A DNA stretch of 36,799 nt from Bacteroidota bacterium. Its GTDB lineage: Bacteria > Bacteroidota > Ignavibacteria > Ignavibacteriales > Ignavibacteriaceae. A program made the position numbers and the translations under genes. The notes under the pieces are model-generated. The model searched no databases. It saw only the letters and a program-made list of their open reading frames with translations, and was not told where the DNA came from. Positions 23,652 through 32,270 of this stretch are shown piece by piece. The stretch is taken from NCBI GenBank assembly GCA_021777835.1, contig JAJYDC010000024.1, positions 1 to 36,799 on the forward strand, given 5' to 3'. Numbering within the stretch: the stretch's first letter is position 1; each line of letters opens with the position of its first letter.

Positions 23652-24971
23652 TTGGAAGATTTCTTTGAACTCAAAAAAAATAATTCGGATTTAAGAACAG
23701 AAATACTCGCCGGAATAACAACGTTCTTGGCAGCAATGTATATTATTGTTGTCAATCCTACGATTCTCTGTAAGACAGGCATGCCGTTTAATGGAGTATT
23801 AACTGCTACAATTATCGTTTCTGCTTTTAGCACTATTATGATGGGCATATATGCTAAGAATCCAATTCTAGTTGCTCCTGGTATGGGATTAAACGCATTC
23901 TTCACTTATTCGGTTGTCCTAAATATGGGAGTCAGATGGGAAACTGCTCTCGGCTCGGTATTTTGGGCAGGCATAGTCTTTCTAATTCTTTCAGTATTTA
24001 ACGTTAGAACTTATATTATAAAAGCTATACCTCAACAAATAAGATATGCAATTTCTGTGGGGATAGGACTATTCATTGCTTTAATAGGATTTCTTAATGC
24101 AAAATTTATTGTTTCAGATCCTGCTACCTTTTTAAGATTAGGTAAATTTGATGTAATTACTATTACTTTTCTTGCCGGATTTTTGATTACAGCTTTACTA
24201 ATCGTAAGAAAAGTAAAAGGGGCACTGATTATTGGAATAATTGCGACCACTGTTTTAGCTATTCCCATTGGGAGGTTATATGGTAGTGTCGCTGGTGCTA
24301 ATTATGGAATTCCGACTCTTGTAACATGGAAAGGATTATTTGCTGATCCTGACTTTAGCTTAATTATGAAAATGGACTTGCTGGGATCATTAAAATTATC
24401 TATATGGCCCATTACTTTTGCAATCCTATTTACTGATATGTTCGATAGTCTATCTACTTTTGTAGGAGTTTCAGAAGCTTCAAACCTCGTTGACTTAAAT
24501 GGAGAGCCAAGAAATGTAAAAGCCTCATTAATTGTTGATGCTTTTTCAACTACTATTTCGGGAATTTTCGGCACAAGTGCTGGAACTGCCTATATAGAGT
24601 CTGCTACTGGAATTGAAGAAGGGGGAAGAACCGGACTAACTGCTCTAATTGCAGGATTATTATTTTTGCCATTTATGTTTATTTCACCATTATTATCAAA
24701 CGTTCCTGAAATTGCTACCGCTCCGGCCCTAATAATTGTAGGCGTTTTTATGATGAAACCGGTTTTAAAAATAAATTGGTCAAGTTTTGATGATGCAATT
24801 CCATGCTTCCTCTCTCTATTTTTAATCCCTTTAACATACTCCATTACTCAAGGTATAATCTGGGGCTTCTTGAGCTGGACTATTCTTAAATTTGCAGTAG
24901 GTAAAAAAAATGAAATTACTCCAATGTTAATTGTAATTGATGCTTTTGCAATTTTAGCTTTGATTATTTAA
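23652..24971 (+). CDS. NCS2-family purine permease (AzgA-like)
   Basis: A 439-residue inner-membrane protein with about 12-14 helices that probably imports guanine, hypoxanthine or adenine with protons. It starts at TTG 23652 preceded by AAGGTGA. The N terminus EDFFELKKNNSDLRTEILAG then TFLAAMYIIVVNPTIL matches AzgA-type permeases. Other signatures are APGMGLNAFFTY, GIGLFIALIGF, FTDMFDSLSTFVGVSE, FGTSAGTAYIESATGIEEGG and ITQGIIWGF. No purine riboswitch is evident in the 88 bases upstream. Exact substrate cannot be read from the sequence. Confidence 0.93.
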   Translation: MEDFFELKKNNSDLRTEILAGITTFLAAMYIIVVNPTILCKTGMPFNGVLTATIIVSAFSTIMMGIYAKNPILVAPGMGLNAFFTYSVVLNMGVRWETALGSVFWAGIVFLILSVFNVRTYIIKAIPQQIRYAISVGIGLFIALIGFLNAKFIVSDPATFLRLGKFDVITITFLAGFLITALLIVRKVKGALIIGIIATTVLAIPIGRLYGSVAGANYGIPTLVTWKGLFADPDFSLIMKMDLLGSLKLSIWPITFAILFTDMFDSLSTFVGVSEASNLVDLNGEPRNVKASLIVDAFSTTISGIFGTSAGTAYIESATGIEEGGRTGLTALIAGLLFLPFMFISPLLSNVPEIATAPALIIVGVFMMKPVLKINWSSFDDAIPCFLSLFLIPLTYSITQGIIWGFLSWTILKFAVGKKNEITPMLIVIDAFAILALII

Positions 24972-24993
24972 ATATTCTAATTAGGTAATACCT

Positions 24994-25947
24994 ATGAGAA
25001 ATGTATTTAAAACAGCGTATCTGACAATCTTTGTATTTACCATATTAATGATATGCGCTTCCATAAACAATTCGATAGCAAAAACAAAATTAGGGCATAA
25101 ATATTATTCCAACCAATCAGATATTAGATCAAGTAGCAACAAAATATTAACAGCAAATATTGAACATATGGGATTCAACGTTAAGAATCCTGTTGCGGTT
25201 GCAGAATGGTATATAAAAAATCTTGGAATGAAACTTGTCCGGAAAGGAACAGCCCCTCTTTTTGTCACCTTTATTTCGGATAAGGGAAACCACATGATGA
25301 TGGAATTTTATAATAAAGAGAAATTCCCTAAGCTTGATTTCTCAACAATTAATTATATGTCCTTTCATTTTGCTTTTATGGTTGACAGTATTAATACTGT
25401 GGAGAAAAGACTGCTTAAAAACGGAGCCACCTTAGTTGAAGGAATTTCCCAGACTCCGGCCGGCGACAAAGTATTAATGCTGCGCGATCCATGGGGTATG
25501 CCGCTTCAACTTGTAGAACGCATTGAACCTATGCTGAAATTTACTAATATTCGCCCAGAGCATTTCGCTACAAATACACCCGATGCACAAGCAAAAGCTA
25601 ATTGGTATTCCGAAAATTTAGGAATGAAAATATTCCGGCAAGGAGGAGCTCCTGATTTTGGGTCTTTTGTATCAGACTCTGAAAATGATATGATGCTGGA
25701 GATTTATCAAAAGAAAAATTATCCAATGTTAGATTATAAAGTTATTAGCCCAGTCTCTATTCATTTAGCCTTTAAAGTAAATAATGTTGAGCTTGTAAAG
25801 GAGAAACTAGTTGCCGCAGGCGCTGACCTAGTGGATGATATCGCTAAATCGAAATCTGGTGACAAAGTCCTTGTATTGAGAGACCCATGGGGATTTCCGA
25901 TTCAGTTTATTCAAAGAGTAATTCAGTTGAATGGAAAAACAAAGTAG
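24994..25947 (+). CDS. Exported tandem VOC (glyoxalase-fold) protein
   Basis: The 317 residues begin with a signal peptide (about 5-29) and hold two copies of the vicinal-oxygen-chelate fold (about 52-178 and 185-312). Each copy shows the same landmarks: AEWYIKNLGMKLVRKG versus ANWYSENLGMKIFRQG, NHMMMEFY versus NDMMLEIY, FHFAFMV versus IHLAFKV, and VLMLRDPWGMPLQ versus VLVLRDPWGFPIQ. Possible metal ligands in the first copy are His58, Glu104 and His125. Dioxygenase, glyoxalase and binding functions all use this fold, so the reaction is unknown. Export of such a protein is uncommon. It lies 22 bases after the permease gene. Confidence 0.85.
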   Translation: MRNVFKTAYLTIFVFTILMICASINNSIAKTKLGHKYYSNQSDIRSSSNKILTANIEHMGFNVKNPVAVAEWYIKNLGMKLVRKGTAPLFVTFISDKGNHMMMEFYNKEKFPKLDFSTINYMSFHFAFMVDSINTVEKRLLKNGATLVEGISQTPAGDKVLMLRDPWGMPLQLVERIEPMLKFTNIRPEHFATNTPDAQAKANWYSENLGMKIFRQGGAPDFGSFVSDSENDMMLEIYQKKNYPMLDYKVISPVSIHLAFKVNNVELVKEKLVAAGADLVDDIAKSKSGDKVLVLRDPWGFPIQFIQRVIQLNGKTK

Positions 25948-26071
25948 GTTTTAGATTACCCGATAATCATTAATATTTATTAATGTTATGTTAATTAAAT
26001 ATTAAACCTTTCACCCCTATTATTACCATGTAAAATTTATTTATTATATAATTTCATATAGGAGATCTAAA

Positions 26072-26368
26072 ATGAAAGTTCGTAATTTGTTCGCAGCTCT
26101 TTTAGTAGCTGTATTGTTTGTCTCTTTCACTGCACCTTCTTTTGCTCAGGAAACACCTAAGAAAGAAAAGAAAGAAATGAAAGTTGCTAAGAAAGAACAC
26201 AAAGTAGTTAAAACAGAAAAGAAAGTTGCTAAAAAAGAAGCAAAAGTAGCTAAGAAAGAGAAAAAAGTAGCTAAGAAAGAATCAAAAGTAGCTAAAAAAG
26301 AGAAGAAAGTTGCTCATAAAGAGAAAATGCTTCACAAGAAAATCGAAAAAAAAGAAACAACTAAGTAA
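26072..26368 (+). CDS. Exported lysine-rich heptad-repeat protein
   Basis: A 98-residue protein: signal peptide MKVRNLFAALLVAVLFVSF to about residue 25 (ending SFAQ), then an extremely basic tail made of seven-residue units of the form KVAKKEx (six to seven near-perfect copies, e.g. KVAKKEA, KVAKKEK, KVAKKES, KVAHKEK). About half the mature residues are lysine. The regular period and lack of Pro/Gly predict a long single helix or coiled coil in the periplasm. GGAG lies eight bases before the ATG (26060-26063) and a strong terminator follows, so it is probably its own transcription unit. No known function; binding of anionic polymers such as lipopolysaccharide or DNA is speculation. Confidence 0.8.
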   Translation: MKVRNLFAALLVAVLFVSFTAPSFAQETPKKEKKEMKVAKKEHKVVKTEKKVAKKEAKVAKKEKKVAKKESKVAKKEKKVAHKEKMLHKKIEKKETTK

Positions 26369-26382
26369 TTTAGTTAACCAAC

Positions 26383-26418
26383 AAAAAGGCTTGCAAGGTT
26401 CACTTGCAAGCCTTTTTT
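26383..26418 (+). terminator. Strong intrinsic terminator
   Basis: AAAAAGGCTTGCAAG (26383-26397), loop GTTCA, and CTTGCAAGCC followed by six T residues (26403-26418). The flanking A/T runs also make it usable from the minus strand. Confidence 0.93.
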
Positions 26419-26498
26419 ATTTTAAACAGGTATTGAAATATTTCAGTTATTCATATAAGTTTGAAATATATTTATTCCTTAAAAGTAAGCGATTCTTC

Positions 26499-26571
26499 GG
26501 GGCTATAGCTCAGCTGGGAGAGCGTCTCGTTCGCAACGAGAAGGTCAGCGGTTCGATCCCGCTTAGCTCCA
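26499..26571 (+). tRNA. tRNA-Ala (anticodon CGC)
   Basis: A 73-base tRNA with acceptor GGGGCTA/TAGCTCC (one G-U pair), anticodon stem TCTCG/CGAGA, loop TTCGCAA giving anticodon CGC, and T arm AGCGG-TTCGATC-CCGCT. The discriminator is A26571 and CCA is not encoded. CGC reads only GCG, a minor alanine codon in a low-GC genome, so this is a specialised isoacceptor. Confidence 0.95.
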
Positions 26572-26752
26572 CTTTCGATATATTGCAGCGTAAGAAGGTA
26601 TAGGAAATTCCTTTTACATTGCATGCAGTTCAAGAAATATGATAAATAAGACTGAAAAAGTACAAAACCATTAAAATTTCTAAATATTCATACTTTAAAT
26701 TTTATTTTCAAAATTACTTGACTATTTTTGTGCTGTAGAATATATTTTAACT

Positions 26753-27151
26753 ATGAAAATAACTCTAAATAGTTTAATTCTTTTACTGGTGCTTGCAGTT
26801 ACCGTTTTTGCGGGTGCAATAGTAAATAGTTTTAGTGTTAGCAACCTGGGTGATAACATTCAGATTGAATGGAGCACCGGGCAAGAAAGTAACCTCAAAG
26901 ATTTTATTATTCAACGCAAAACTATCCAATCTCCAAATTACACTGATATTGCCACAATTCAGCCTAAGGGAAACTATTCTGAATATTCTTATATTGATCG
27001 AGCCGCCTATAAAACAAATGATGTTTTTTATCTGTATAGATTGAAAATTGAAGATAATGATGGCTCTACTTCCTATCTTGAACAATCAATCTCGCATAGC
27101 ATATCTGCCGTTAAAAGAACCTGGGGCAGTATAAAAGCAATGTTTCGCTAA
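26753..27151 (+). CDS. Small exported beta-sandwich (fibronectin III-like) protein
   Basis: A 132-residue protein with a signal peptide (about 1-20, ending VFAGA) and one beta-rich domain. It shows DNIQIEWSTGQESNLKDFII, then YSYIDR and FYLYRLKIEDNDGSTSYL. This is the pattern of fibronectin-III-like modules common in secreted FCB proteins, where WSTGQE...N...F.IQR recurs near C-terminal ends. No lipobox or catalytic motif is seen. A candidate -7 element TATTTTTG (26723-26730) lies upstream with only a weak -33 box. Function unknown; a surface or adhesion role is inferred from fold alone. Confidence 0.72.
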   Translation: MKITLNSLILLLVLAVTVFAGAIVNSFSVSNLGDNIQIEWSTGQESNLKDFIIQRKTIQSPNYTDIATIQPKGNYSEYSYIDRAAYKTNDVFYLYRLKIEDNDGSTSYLEQSISHSISAVKRTWGSIKAMFR

Positions 27152-27261
27152 CGTTTGAGCGATAATGAAGATTTGAATTAGGTATTGCTTTTATTTATGC
27201 ACTTCAAAGAAAGTTTCCAATACAGCAAATCTCTTTATAAAATTCTTATTGATTATTCCTA

Positions 27262-28509
27262 ATGCAAAAGAAAAATTTATCTGCAATTGCTTTTTTGATT
27301 TTAACTGCACTGTATATAGCCGGGTGCGCAAGCAGTAGTAGATTCTCTAGCAACGAAGGCAAGTCAACTCTATCGAATCAATTTACTGGTAATTTAATTA
27401 AGGTACTCTTAAACGATACTAGGCGGGAGCTTTCATTTAATCTCCAATCTCCGGTTATCCTTTATGAAAACGAAAAACCAATCGCGTTGATAAAAACAGG
27501 AAACCGGCTAAATTTCTTCTCCGCCGGAAATGGCCTTGAGCTAAAGATCCAAAGTAGAATATTCAATGCCGGATATTTTATTTTGAAACCAGATAATAAA
27601 GAAGAAGGCATAAAGTATGATGGGGTTAGATATGGCGGTGTCATTAAGATTACCGGAGGAGACAATAGTGTTAATGTAATTAACCAAGTGCCTCTTGAGT
27701 TATATTTAAAAGGAGTCATGGCTCGCGAAATGCCCATGGGAAAAGGAGATTCTTATTTCCAGGCGCTTAAAGCATTTGCTATTTGCGCTAGGACTTATGC
27801 TATCTCAAAGTTAGGCAAGGGACATTTGTTTGATATTTATCTGGATACGCGCGATCAGGTATATGGCGGATTAAGCAGTGAAAGACAATTAGGAAACAAA
27901 GCAGTTGACGAAACTCAAAACATGATTCTGACATATGATGGGCGACCGGCAGTAATATTCTATAGCGCCTCGTGCGGAGGTCATACCGCGAACGTTAAAG
28001 AAGTGTTCCCGGGTAACGATGAACCTTACCTTCAAGGCGTTAAGGATGGTGATTTGCCAAATTGTTCAATCGCTCCTCACTTTAATTGGGAAGAAAAATA
28101 TTCCGCTAATAAATTTATAAAGCGTCTAGAAATTGCAGGCTATCTTGAAAGAGGAATATACACATTAAGAAATGTTATTGTCGAGAATAGAAGTCCATCA
28201 GGCAGGGTTGCGGAGCTCTTGGTCAAAGTTATTTCGGATAATGGTCAGGAAAAGAATGTTACTATAAACGGAAACAAAATTCGAACTGTAATTCGTAAAT
28301 CAGATGACAGCAATATTTTGCAAAGCACTATGTTTGATGTTAATTTTGACGGCGAAAATGTTTTAATTAAAGGAAGAGGTAACGGCCATGGAGTAGGCCT
28401 ATGCCAATGGGGCGCAATATATCAATCTACCCAAGGAAAAGACTATAAAGATATATTATCCTTTTATTTCCCCGGTACTGTAATTAAGGAATTTAATGAT
28501 AAAGAGTGA
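27262..28509 (+). CDS. SpoIID/LytB-domain lipoprotein
   Basis: A 415-residue lipoprotein (signal peptide ending in the lipobox IAGC, Cys22) with a SpoIID domain: VPLELYLKGVMAREMP, ALKAFAICARTYAI, TRDQVYGG, FYSASCGGHTANVKEV, and the C-terminal GRGNGHGVGLCQWGAI. SpoIID in Bacillus is a lytic transglycosylase acting on peptidoglycan stripped of stem peptides. In non-sporulating FCB bacteria the domain is probably used for general wall remodelling. The two glutamates usually implicated in catalysis include the one in AREMP. Its final 14 bases overlap maf. Confidence 0.9.
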   Translation: MQKKNLSAIAFLILTALYIAGCASSSRFSSNEGKSTLSNQFTGNLIKVLLNDTRRELSFNLQSPVILYENEKPIALIKTGNRLNFFSAGNGLELKIQSRIFNAGYFILKPDNKEEGIKYDGVRYGGVIKITGGDNSVNVINQVPLELYLKGVMAREMPMGKGDSYFQALKAFAICARTYAISKLGKGHLFDIYLDTRDQVYGGLSSERQLGNKAVDETQNMILTYDGRPAVIFYSASCGGHTANVKEVFPGNDEPYLQGVKDGDLPNCSIAPHFNWEEKYSANKFIKRLEIAGYLERGIYTLRNVIVENRSPSGRVAELLVKVISDNGQEKNVTINGNKIRTVIRKSDDSNILQSTMFDVNFDGENVLIKGRGNGHGVGLCQWGAIYQSTQGKDYKDILSFYFPGTVIKEFNDKE

Positions 28510-29074
28510 ATTGCCAATTTATCTTGCTTCAAAATCGCCGCGTCGCAAAAAGCTACTAAAACAATTAAATATAAAATTCAAAATTGTAAATGCTGAAATT
28601 GAAGAGGTAATATTAAAAGGCGAATTGCCCGTTAGAGCTGTAAAGCGTTTAGCAAGAGAAAAGTTATATGCCGCAAAACGCTCAGTCAAAAGAGGTATTA
28701 TAATTACGGCAGACACAGTAGTCGTTATTGACGGTCTGATCATAGGTAAACCGGTTGATGCTGATGACGCAATCAAAATTCTTAAGAAGTTGAGCGGTCA
28801 AACGCACGTTGTATATACAGGTTTTGCCCTTCATAATACAGAAACTAAAAAAATAATTACAGGATTCGAGCGAACTAACGTTACTTTTCGTAATTTAACA
28901 CCTCAAGAAATTAAGAATTATATATCCACGGGTAGTCCAATGGATAAAGCGGGGGCTTATGGCATTCAAGATGATTTCGGCGCTGTCTTTGTTAAGAAAA
29001 TCAGCGGCGACTATTATAATGTAGTCGGCTTGCCGCTAACAAAGATTTATCAGGCTTTACTTAAGGTTATTTGA
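28496..29074 (+). CDS. maf: Maf-family nucleoside triphosphate pyrophosphatase
   Basis: Maf proteins hydrolyse non-canonical or pyrimidine nucleoside triphosphates (dTTP/UTP in the YhdE branch) and were linked to septum inhibition. The 192 residues contain LASKSPRRKKLLKQL, ITADTVVVIDG, GKPVDADDAIKILKKLSGQTH, DKAGAYGIQD and GDYYNVVGLPL. Length is normal. AAGGA precedes the ATG, and the start lies inside the SpoIID-like gene. Confidence 0.95.
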   Translation: MIKSELPIYLASKSPRRKKLLKQLNIKFKIVNAEIEEVILKGELPVRAVKRLAREKLYAAKRSVKRGIIITADTVVVIDGLIIGKPVDADDAIKILKKLSGQTHVVYTGFALHNTETKKIITGFERTNVTFRNLTPQEIKNYISTGSPMDKAGAYGIQDDFGAVFVKKISGDYYNVVGLPLTKIYQALLKVI

Positions 29075-29075
29075 A

Positions 29076-30035
29076 TTGTTACAGAGAATCAAAAAGAAAA
29101 TTTTATTATCGTTAGGTGCCGCAGGTATCTTATATCTCGGGTTTACGTTTTATGCTAATATTGATAATCTTGTATCAGTGTTCGGAAAGTTTAACTGGTT
29201 TCTAATTCCGCTGCTTTCGTTGTTATCTTTGATAAATTACTTCCTCCGATTCTTGAAATGGGACTATTATCTTTCAATTGTGAAAGTTAAAATTAAAAAA
29301 ATTGACTCCTTCTTTATCTTTATGTCAAATCTAATAATGGCAGTTACACCGGGGAAAATGGGCGAATTACTTAAATCATATTTGGTAAAGGAAATTTCAG
29401 GAACACCCGTTAGCAAAACATTTCCTATTATTTTCGTCGAGCGTATTACAGATTTTATTTCACTAATATTTATTACATTAATTGGTGCTTACTTATATAA
29501 TTTCGGAAGAGAAATAATATTTGGCGTGGGGATATTCTTCATTTTAGTTTGCATAACATTAAGTAACAAAAGTATTGCCCTTCCAATCATTCAACAACTT
29601 GAAAAAATTAAATTCCTAGAGAAGCATCTCAAAAATATTCAGACTGCCTATGAAAGTTCCTATATCCTGCTGCAGCCGTTACCACTACTCTATATGTCTT
29701 TACTTGGAATTCTTTCATGGTCTTTGGAATGTTTGGCATATTACATAATACTGAGTAATTTTCATATGCAAGTAAGTTTCTTGTGGGCAGCCTTTAGCTA
29801 CGGGTTCGCAATTATCGTTGGAGCTATTTCTATGCTCCCTGGTGGCCTTGGAATTACTGAGGGATCCTTAACTTTTATGCTGATAAGAAAAAATATTGCA
29901 CGAGACCTTGCAGTTGCATCGACTTTTATAATTAGAGCTGTTACGCTATGGTTTGCCGTTTTAGTCGGAATCATAAGCGTAACTATTTATCAAAATAGAT
30001 ACGGAAAAATAACCGTAGAAACTGTTCCAAATTAG
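29076..30035 (+). CDS. LPG-synthase-type integral membrane protein (YbhN/UPF0104)
   Basis: A 319-residue protein with about eight membrane helices. It starts at TTG 29076, one base after the maf stop. It has the family landmarks [39 protein letters not shown], the loop [11 protein letters not shown] and a late [12 protein letters not shown]. These are typical of the flippase-like half of lysylphosphatidylglycerol synthases, here without the aminoacyl-transferase domain. Stand-alone members have no agreed function; lipid or polyprenyl-linked substrate handling is likely. Confidence 0.88.
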   Translation: MLQRIKKKILLSLGAAGILYLGFTFYANIDNLVSVFGKFNWFLIPLLSLLSLINYFLRFLKWDYYLSIVKVKIKKIDSFFIFMSNLIMAVTPGKMGELLKSYLVKEISGTPVSKTFPIIFVERITDFISLIFITLIGAYLYNFGREIIFGVGIFFILVCITLSNKSIALPIIQQLEKIKFLEKHLKNIQTAYESSYILLQPLPLLYMSLLGILSWSLECLAYYIILSNFHMQVSFLWAAFSYGFAIIVGAISMLPGGLGITEGSLTFMLIRKNIARDLAVASTFIIRAVTLWFAVLVGIISVTIYQNRYGKITVETVPN

Positions 30036-30052
30036 GGAAAGGAAAAAACAAA

Positions 30053-31300
30053 ATGGCGAAGTCTAAAATTGTGGTTCCAAAAAATGGTGAAAGAATCACC
30101 GTACAAAATGGAAAATTAGTGGTTCCGGATAATCCTGTAATAGGATTCATCGAAGGCGATGGCACCGGACCTGATATTTGGCGAGCATCAAAATTAGTAT
30201 TTGATGCGGCTGTTAAAAAAGCTTATAACGGCAAAAAGAAAATTGCCTGGATGGAAATATACGCTGGCGAAAAAGCAGTAAAGGTATATGGAAAAAATCA
30301 ATGGCTGCCCGATGAAACAGTCGAAGCTATTAAAGAATATGTTGTCGCAATTAAAGGACCTCTTACTACGCCAATTGGAGGGGGAATTAGAAGCTTAAAT
30401 GTCGCGCTTCGTCAATTGCTCGATTTATTTGCATGCGTTAGACCTGTTAAATATTATTCCGGAGTCCCAAGCCCAATGAAAACTCCAGAGAAATTAAATA
30501 TAGTATTATTCAGGGAAAATACAGAGGATGTATATTCAGGCATTGAAGTTAAAGCAGGTACTCCCGAATCAAACGATATTATAAAATATCTGAATAAAAA
30601 ACTTGGAAAGAATATCAGAATTCCTTCCGGCGTTGGTATTAAACCTATGAGTGAGTTCGGAAGCGCAAGACTTGTCAGAAAAGCTATTGAATATGCACGC
30701 GACCACAATAAGAAAAGTGTTACTCTGGTCCACAAAGGCAATATCATGAAGTTTACCGAAGGAGCCTTTAAGGATTGGGGATACAAAGTGGCTAAAGAAG
30801 AATTTAAGGACCTAGTTGTTAGTGAAGATGAGCTTTATTCAAAGTTCAAGGGAAAATTACCCGAAGGTAAAATCTTGCTTAAAGATAGAATTGCAGATAG
30901 CATGTTTCAACAACTCCTTCTTCGCCCTGATGAATATGAAGTACTCGCAACTCCTAACTTGAACGGTGATTATCTTAGCGATGCTGCAGCTGCACAGGTC
31001 GGGGGACTCGGAATGGCGCCGGGTGCAAATTTGAGCTATTCAACTGCTATCTTTGAAGCAACTCACGGTACTGCACCTAAATATGCAGGCATGGATAAAG
31101 TTAACCCCGGTTCAGTTATCCTATCCGGCGTTATGATGTTTGAATATTTAGGATGGCAGAAGGCTGCAGATTTAATTGAAAAAGCTTTGAAGAAGACAAT
31201 TAAGTCAAAAGTTGTTACATATGATTTTGCAAGACAAATGAAAGGCGCCAAGGAAGTGAAAACTTCTGAATTTGGCAAAGAGATTGTAAAGAACATGTGA
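30053..31300 (+). CDS. icd: Isocitrate dehydrogenase (NADP+)
   Basis: A citric-acid-cycle enzyme that oxidises isocitrate to 2-oxoglutarate. The 415 residues match the E. coli-type homodimeric form: [12 protein letters not shown], the substrate-binding [13 protein letters not shown] with Ser114 (the regulatory serine, Ser113 in E. coli), [45 protein letters not shown] and [17 protein letters not shown]. The Lys-Tyr pair in that last motif marks NADP rather than NAD use. GGAAAGGA lies before the ATG. A strong hairpin follows the stop. Confidence 0.97.
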   Translation: MAKSKIVVPKNGERITVQNGKLVVPDNPVIGFIEGDGTGPDIWRASKLVFDAAVKKAYNGKKKIAWMEIYAGEKAVKVYGKNQWLPDETVEAIKEYVVAIKGPLTTPIGGGIRSLNVALRQLLDLFACVRPVKYYSGVPSPMKTPEKLNIVLFRENTEDVYSGIEVKAGTPESNDIIKYLNKKLGKNIRIPSGVGIKPMSEFGSARLVRKAIEYARDHNKKSVTLVHKGNIMKFTEGAFKDWGYKVAKEEFKDLVVSEDELYSKFKGKLPEGKILLKDRIADSMFQQLLLRPDEYEVLATPNLNGDYLSDAAAAQVGGLGMAPGANLSYSTAIFEATHGTAPKYAGMDKVNPGSVILSGVMMFEYLGWQKAADLIEKALKKTIKSKVVTYDFARQMKGAKEVKTSEFGKEIVKNM

Positions 31301-31316
31301 ATTGACTTATAGTCTA

Positions 31317-31351
31317 ATCCGCCCTTCACCTTGATTTTATGAAGGGCGGAT
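31317..31351 (+). terminator. Hairpin after isocitrate dehydrogenase
   Basis: ATCCGCCCTTCA (31317-31328) and TGAAGGGCGGAT (31340-31351) form a perfect 12-pair stem with an 11-base loop. The following sequence, GTTATATTGTTTC, is only moderately T-rich, so termination may be less efficient or partly Rho-dependent. Confidence 0.75.
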
Positions 31352-31360
31352 GTTATATTG
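31331..31360 (+). promoter_or_regulatory. Possible promoter overlapping the terminator
   Basis: TTG (31331-31333), 20 bases and TATATTG (31354-31360) resemble the TTTG-N20-TAnnTTTG type with mismatches. It would drive the YtxH-like gene. The -33 box lies inside the loop of the hairpin above. Weak call. Confidence 0.28.
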
Positions 31361-31393
31361 TTTCAGTAGAAAAATTATATAAAAGGTGATATT

Positions 31394-31810
31394 ATGTCAA
31401 AAGATAATGGCTCAGGAAAAAACTTCCTAATAGGCTTTGTTGCTGGCGGCGCTATTGGTGCTATCTTTGCTTTACTCTATGCCCCTAAGAGTGGCAAAGA
31501 GCTGCGCGGAGATATTAAATCTAAAACTGATAGCCTTTTAGAAGATGCCGATCGTTACATGGCTGATGCTAAAGACAAAGCTAAAGATTTAATAAATGAC
31601 GGAAAGAAGAAATCAGAGAAATTAATTTCAGATGCAAAAGTAAAATCAGAAGAGTTACTTAAAGATGCCGAGAAAATTTTTAACGACGCAAAAGTAAAAG
31701 CTAATGTTGTTATTAATACCGGTAAAGAAACTATAGAAAAAGAATCTGAAAATCTAAAGACTGCTTTTAGAGCCGGGGTCGATGCTTATAAAAGTACCAA
31801 AAATTCATAG
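31394..31810 (+). CDS. YtxH-domain protein
   Basis: A 138-residue protein with one glycine-rich N-terminal membrane helix (NFLIGFVAGGAIGAIFALLY), the family motif APKSGKELRGDIKSK, and then a charged helical tail with 11-residue-like repeats (KAKDLINDGKK, KVKSEELLKDA, KVKANVVINTG) that resembles LEA-type amphipathic helices. AAGGTGA precedes the ATG. In Bacillus, ytxH lies in a general-stress operon with ytxG; here the next gene is a ytxG-like DUF948 protein, so the pair is conserved. Precise function unknown. Confidence 0.87.
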   Translation: MSKDNGSGKNFLIGFVAGGAIGAIFALLYAPKSGKELRGDIKSKTDSLLEDADRYMADAKDKAKDLINDGKKKSEKLISDAKVKSEELLKDAEKIFNDAKVKANVVINTGKETIEKESENLKTAFRAGVDAYKSTKNS

Positions 31811-31833
31811 TTAATTATCCTGAAAAGAAAGTT

Positions 31834-32220
31834 ATGGAAATAATTTCTGTATTTGAAATAATTTTGCTCTTGTCTGCAAGTGCATTGTGTATAGCTCTTG
31901 TTATTTTCATTAGTCGTGCTACAAATTCGGTTAAGGGAATTCAGGATAGTCTTCTTGACATTTCGAATCAAATTAAACCGTTAATTATATCTACGACTTC
32001 GTTAAGTGAAAAGCTAAATTATATTTCTGAAGAAATCAAAGATCAGGTCTATATCGGTAAAAATATTGTAAGTGAAGTTAAGGATCGCGTTGATACTATT
32101 TTGGACTTAGAAGAAAAAATAAGAGGCGGATTTGAGACATCTATTTTTGAATTTATAAAAGGCCTATCCGCTATATCAAATGGTGTTAACGCTTTTTGGA
32201 ATGCCTACAAAAGAAAATAA
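31834..32220 (+). CDS. DUF948-like (YtxG-type) membrane protein
   Basis: A 128-residue protein with one N-terminal membrane helix (about 6-26, IILLLSASALCIALVIFI) followed by a long coiled coil rich in Ser, Ile and Leu (VKGIQDSLLDISNQIKPLII and on). The layout and the adjacent YtxH-domain gene match the DUF948/YtxG family. No catalytic residues are apparent. It is probably co-transcribed with the YtxH gene and may act with it in the envelope under stress; the role is inferred from the Bacillus pair. Confidence 0.78.
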   Translation: MEIISVFEIILLLSASALCIALVIFISRATNSVKGIQDSLLDISNQIKPLIISTTSLSEKLNYISEEIKDQVYIGKNIVSEVKDRVDTILDLEEKIRGGFETSIFEFIKGLSAISNGVNAFWNAYKRK

Positions 32221-32270
32221 ATAATCAAAAAAACTTTATTGTCTCACCTTGAAGCTTAGGAGGAAATCCC

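Noticed and set aside
25968-25985. CATTAAT-ATTT-ATTAATG hairpin as a terminator after the VOC gene
   Set aside because: The stem is all A-T apart from its outermost pair, without a T-run; too weak to call.
26072-26368. CRISPR-like array from the regular 21-base repeats
   Set aside because: The repeats are contiguous, in frame and encode a heptad protein; there are no spacers.
26310-26603. Open frame across the lysine-repeat gene end and tRNA-Ala (contains the peptide GAIAQLGERLVRNEKVSGSI)
   Set aside because: That peptide is the well-known false translation of a tRNA gene; the region is a terminator followed by tRNA-Ala.
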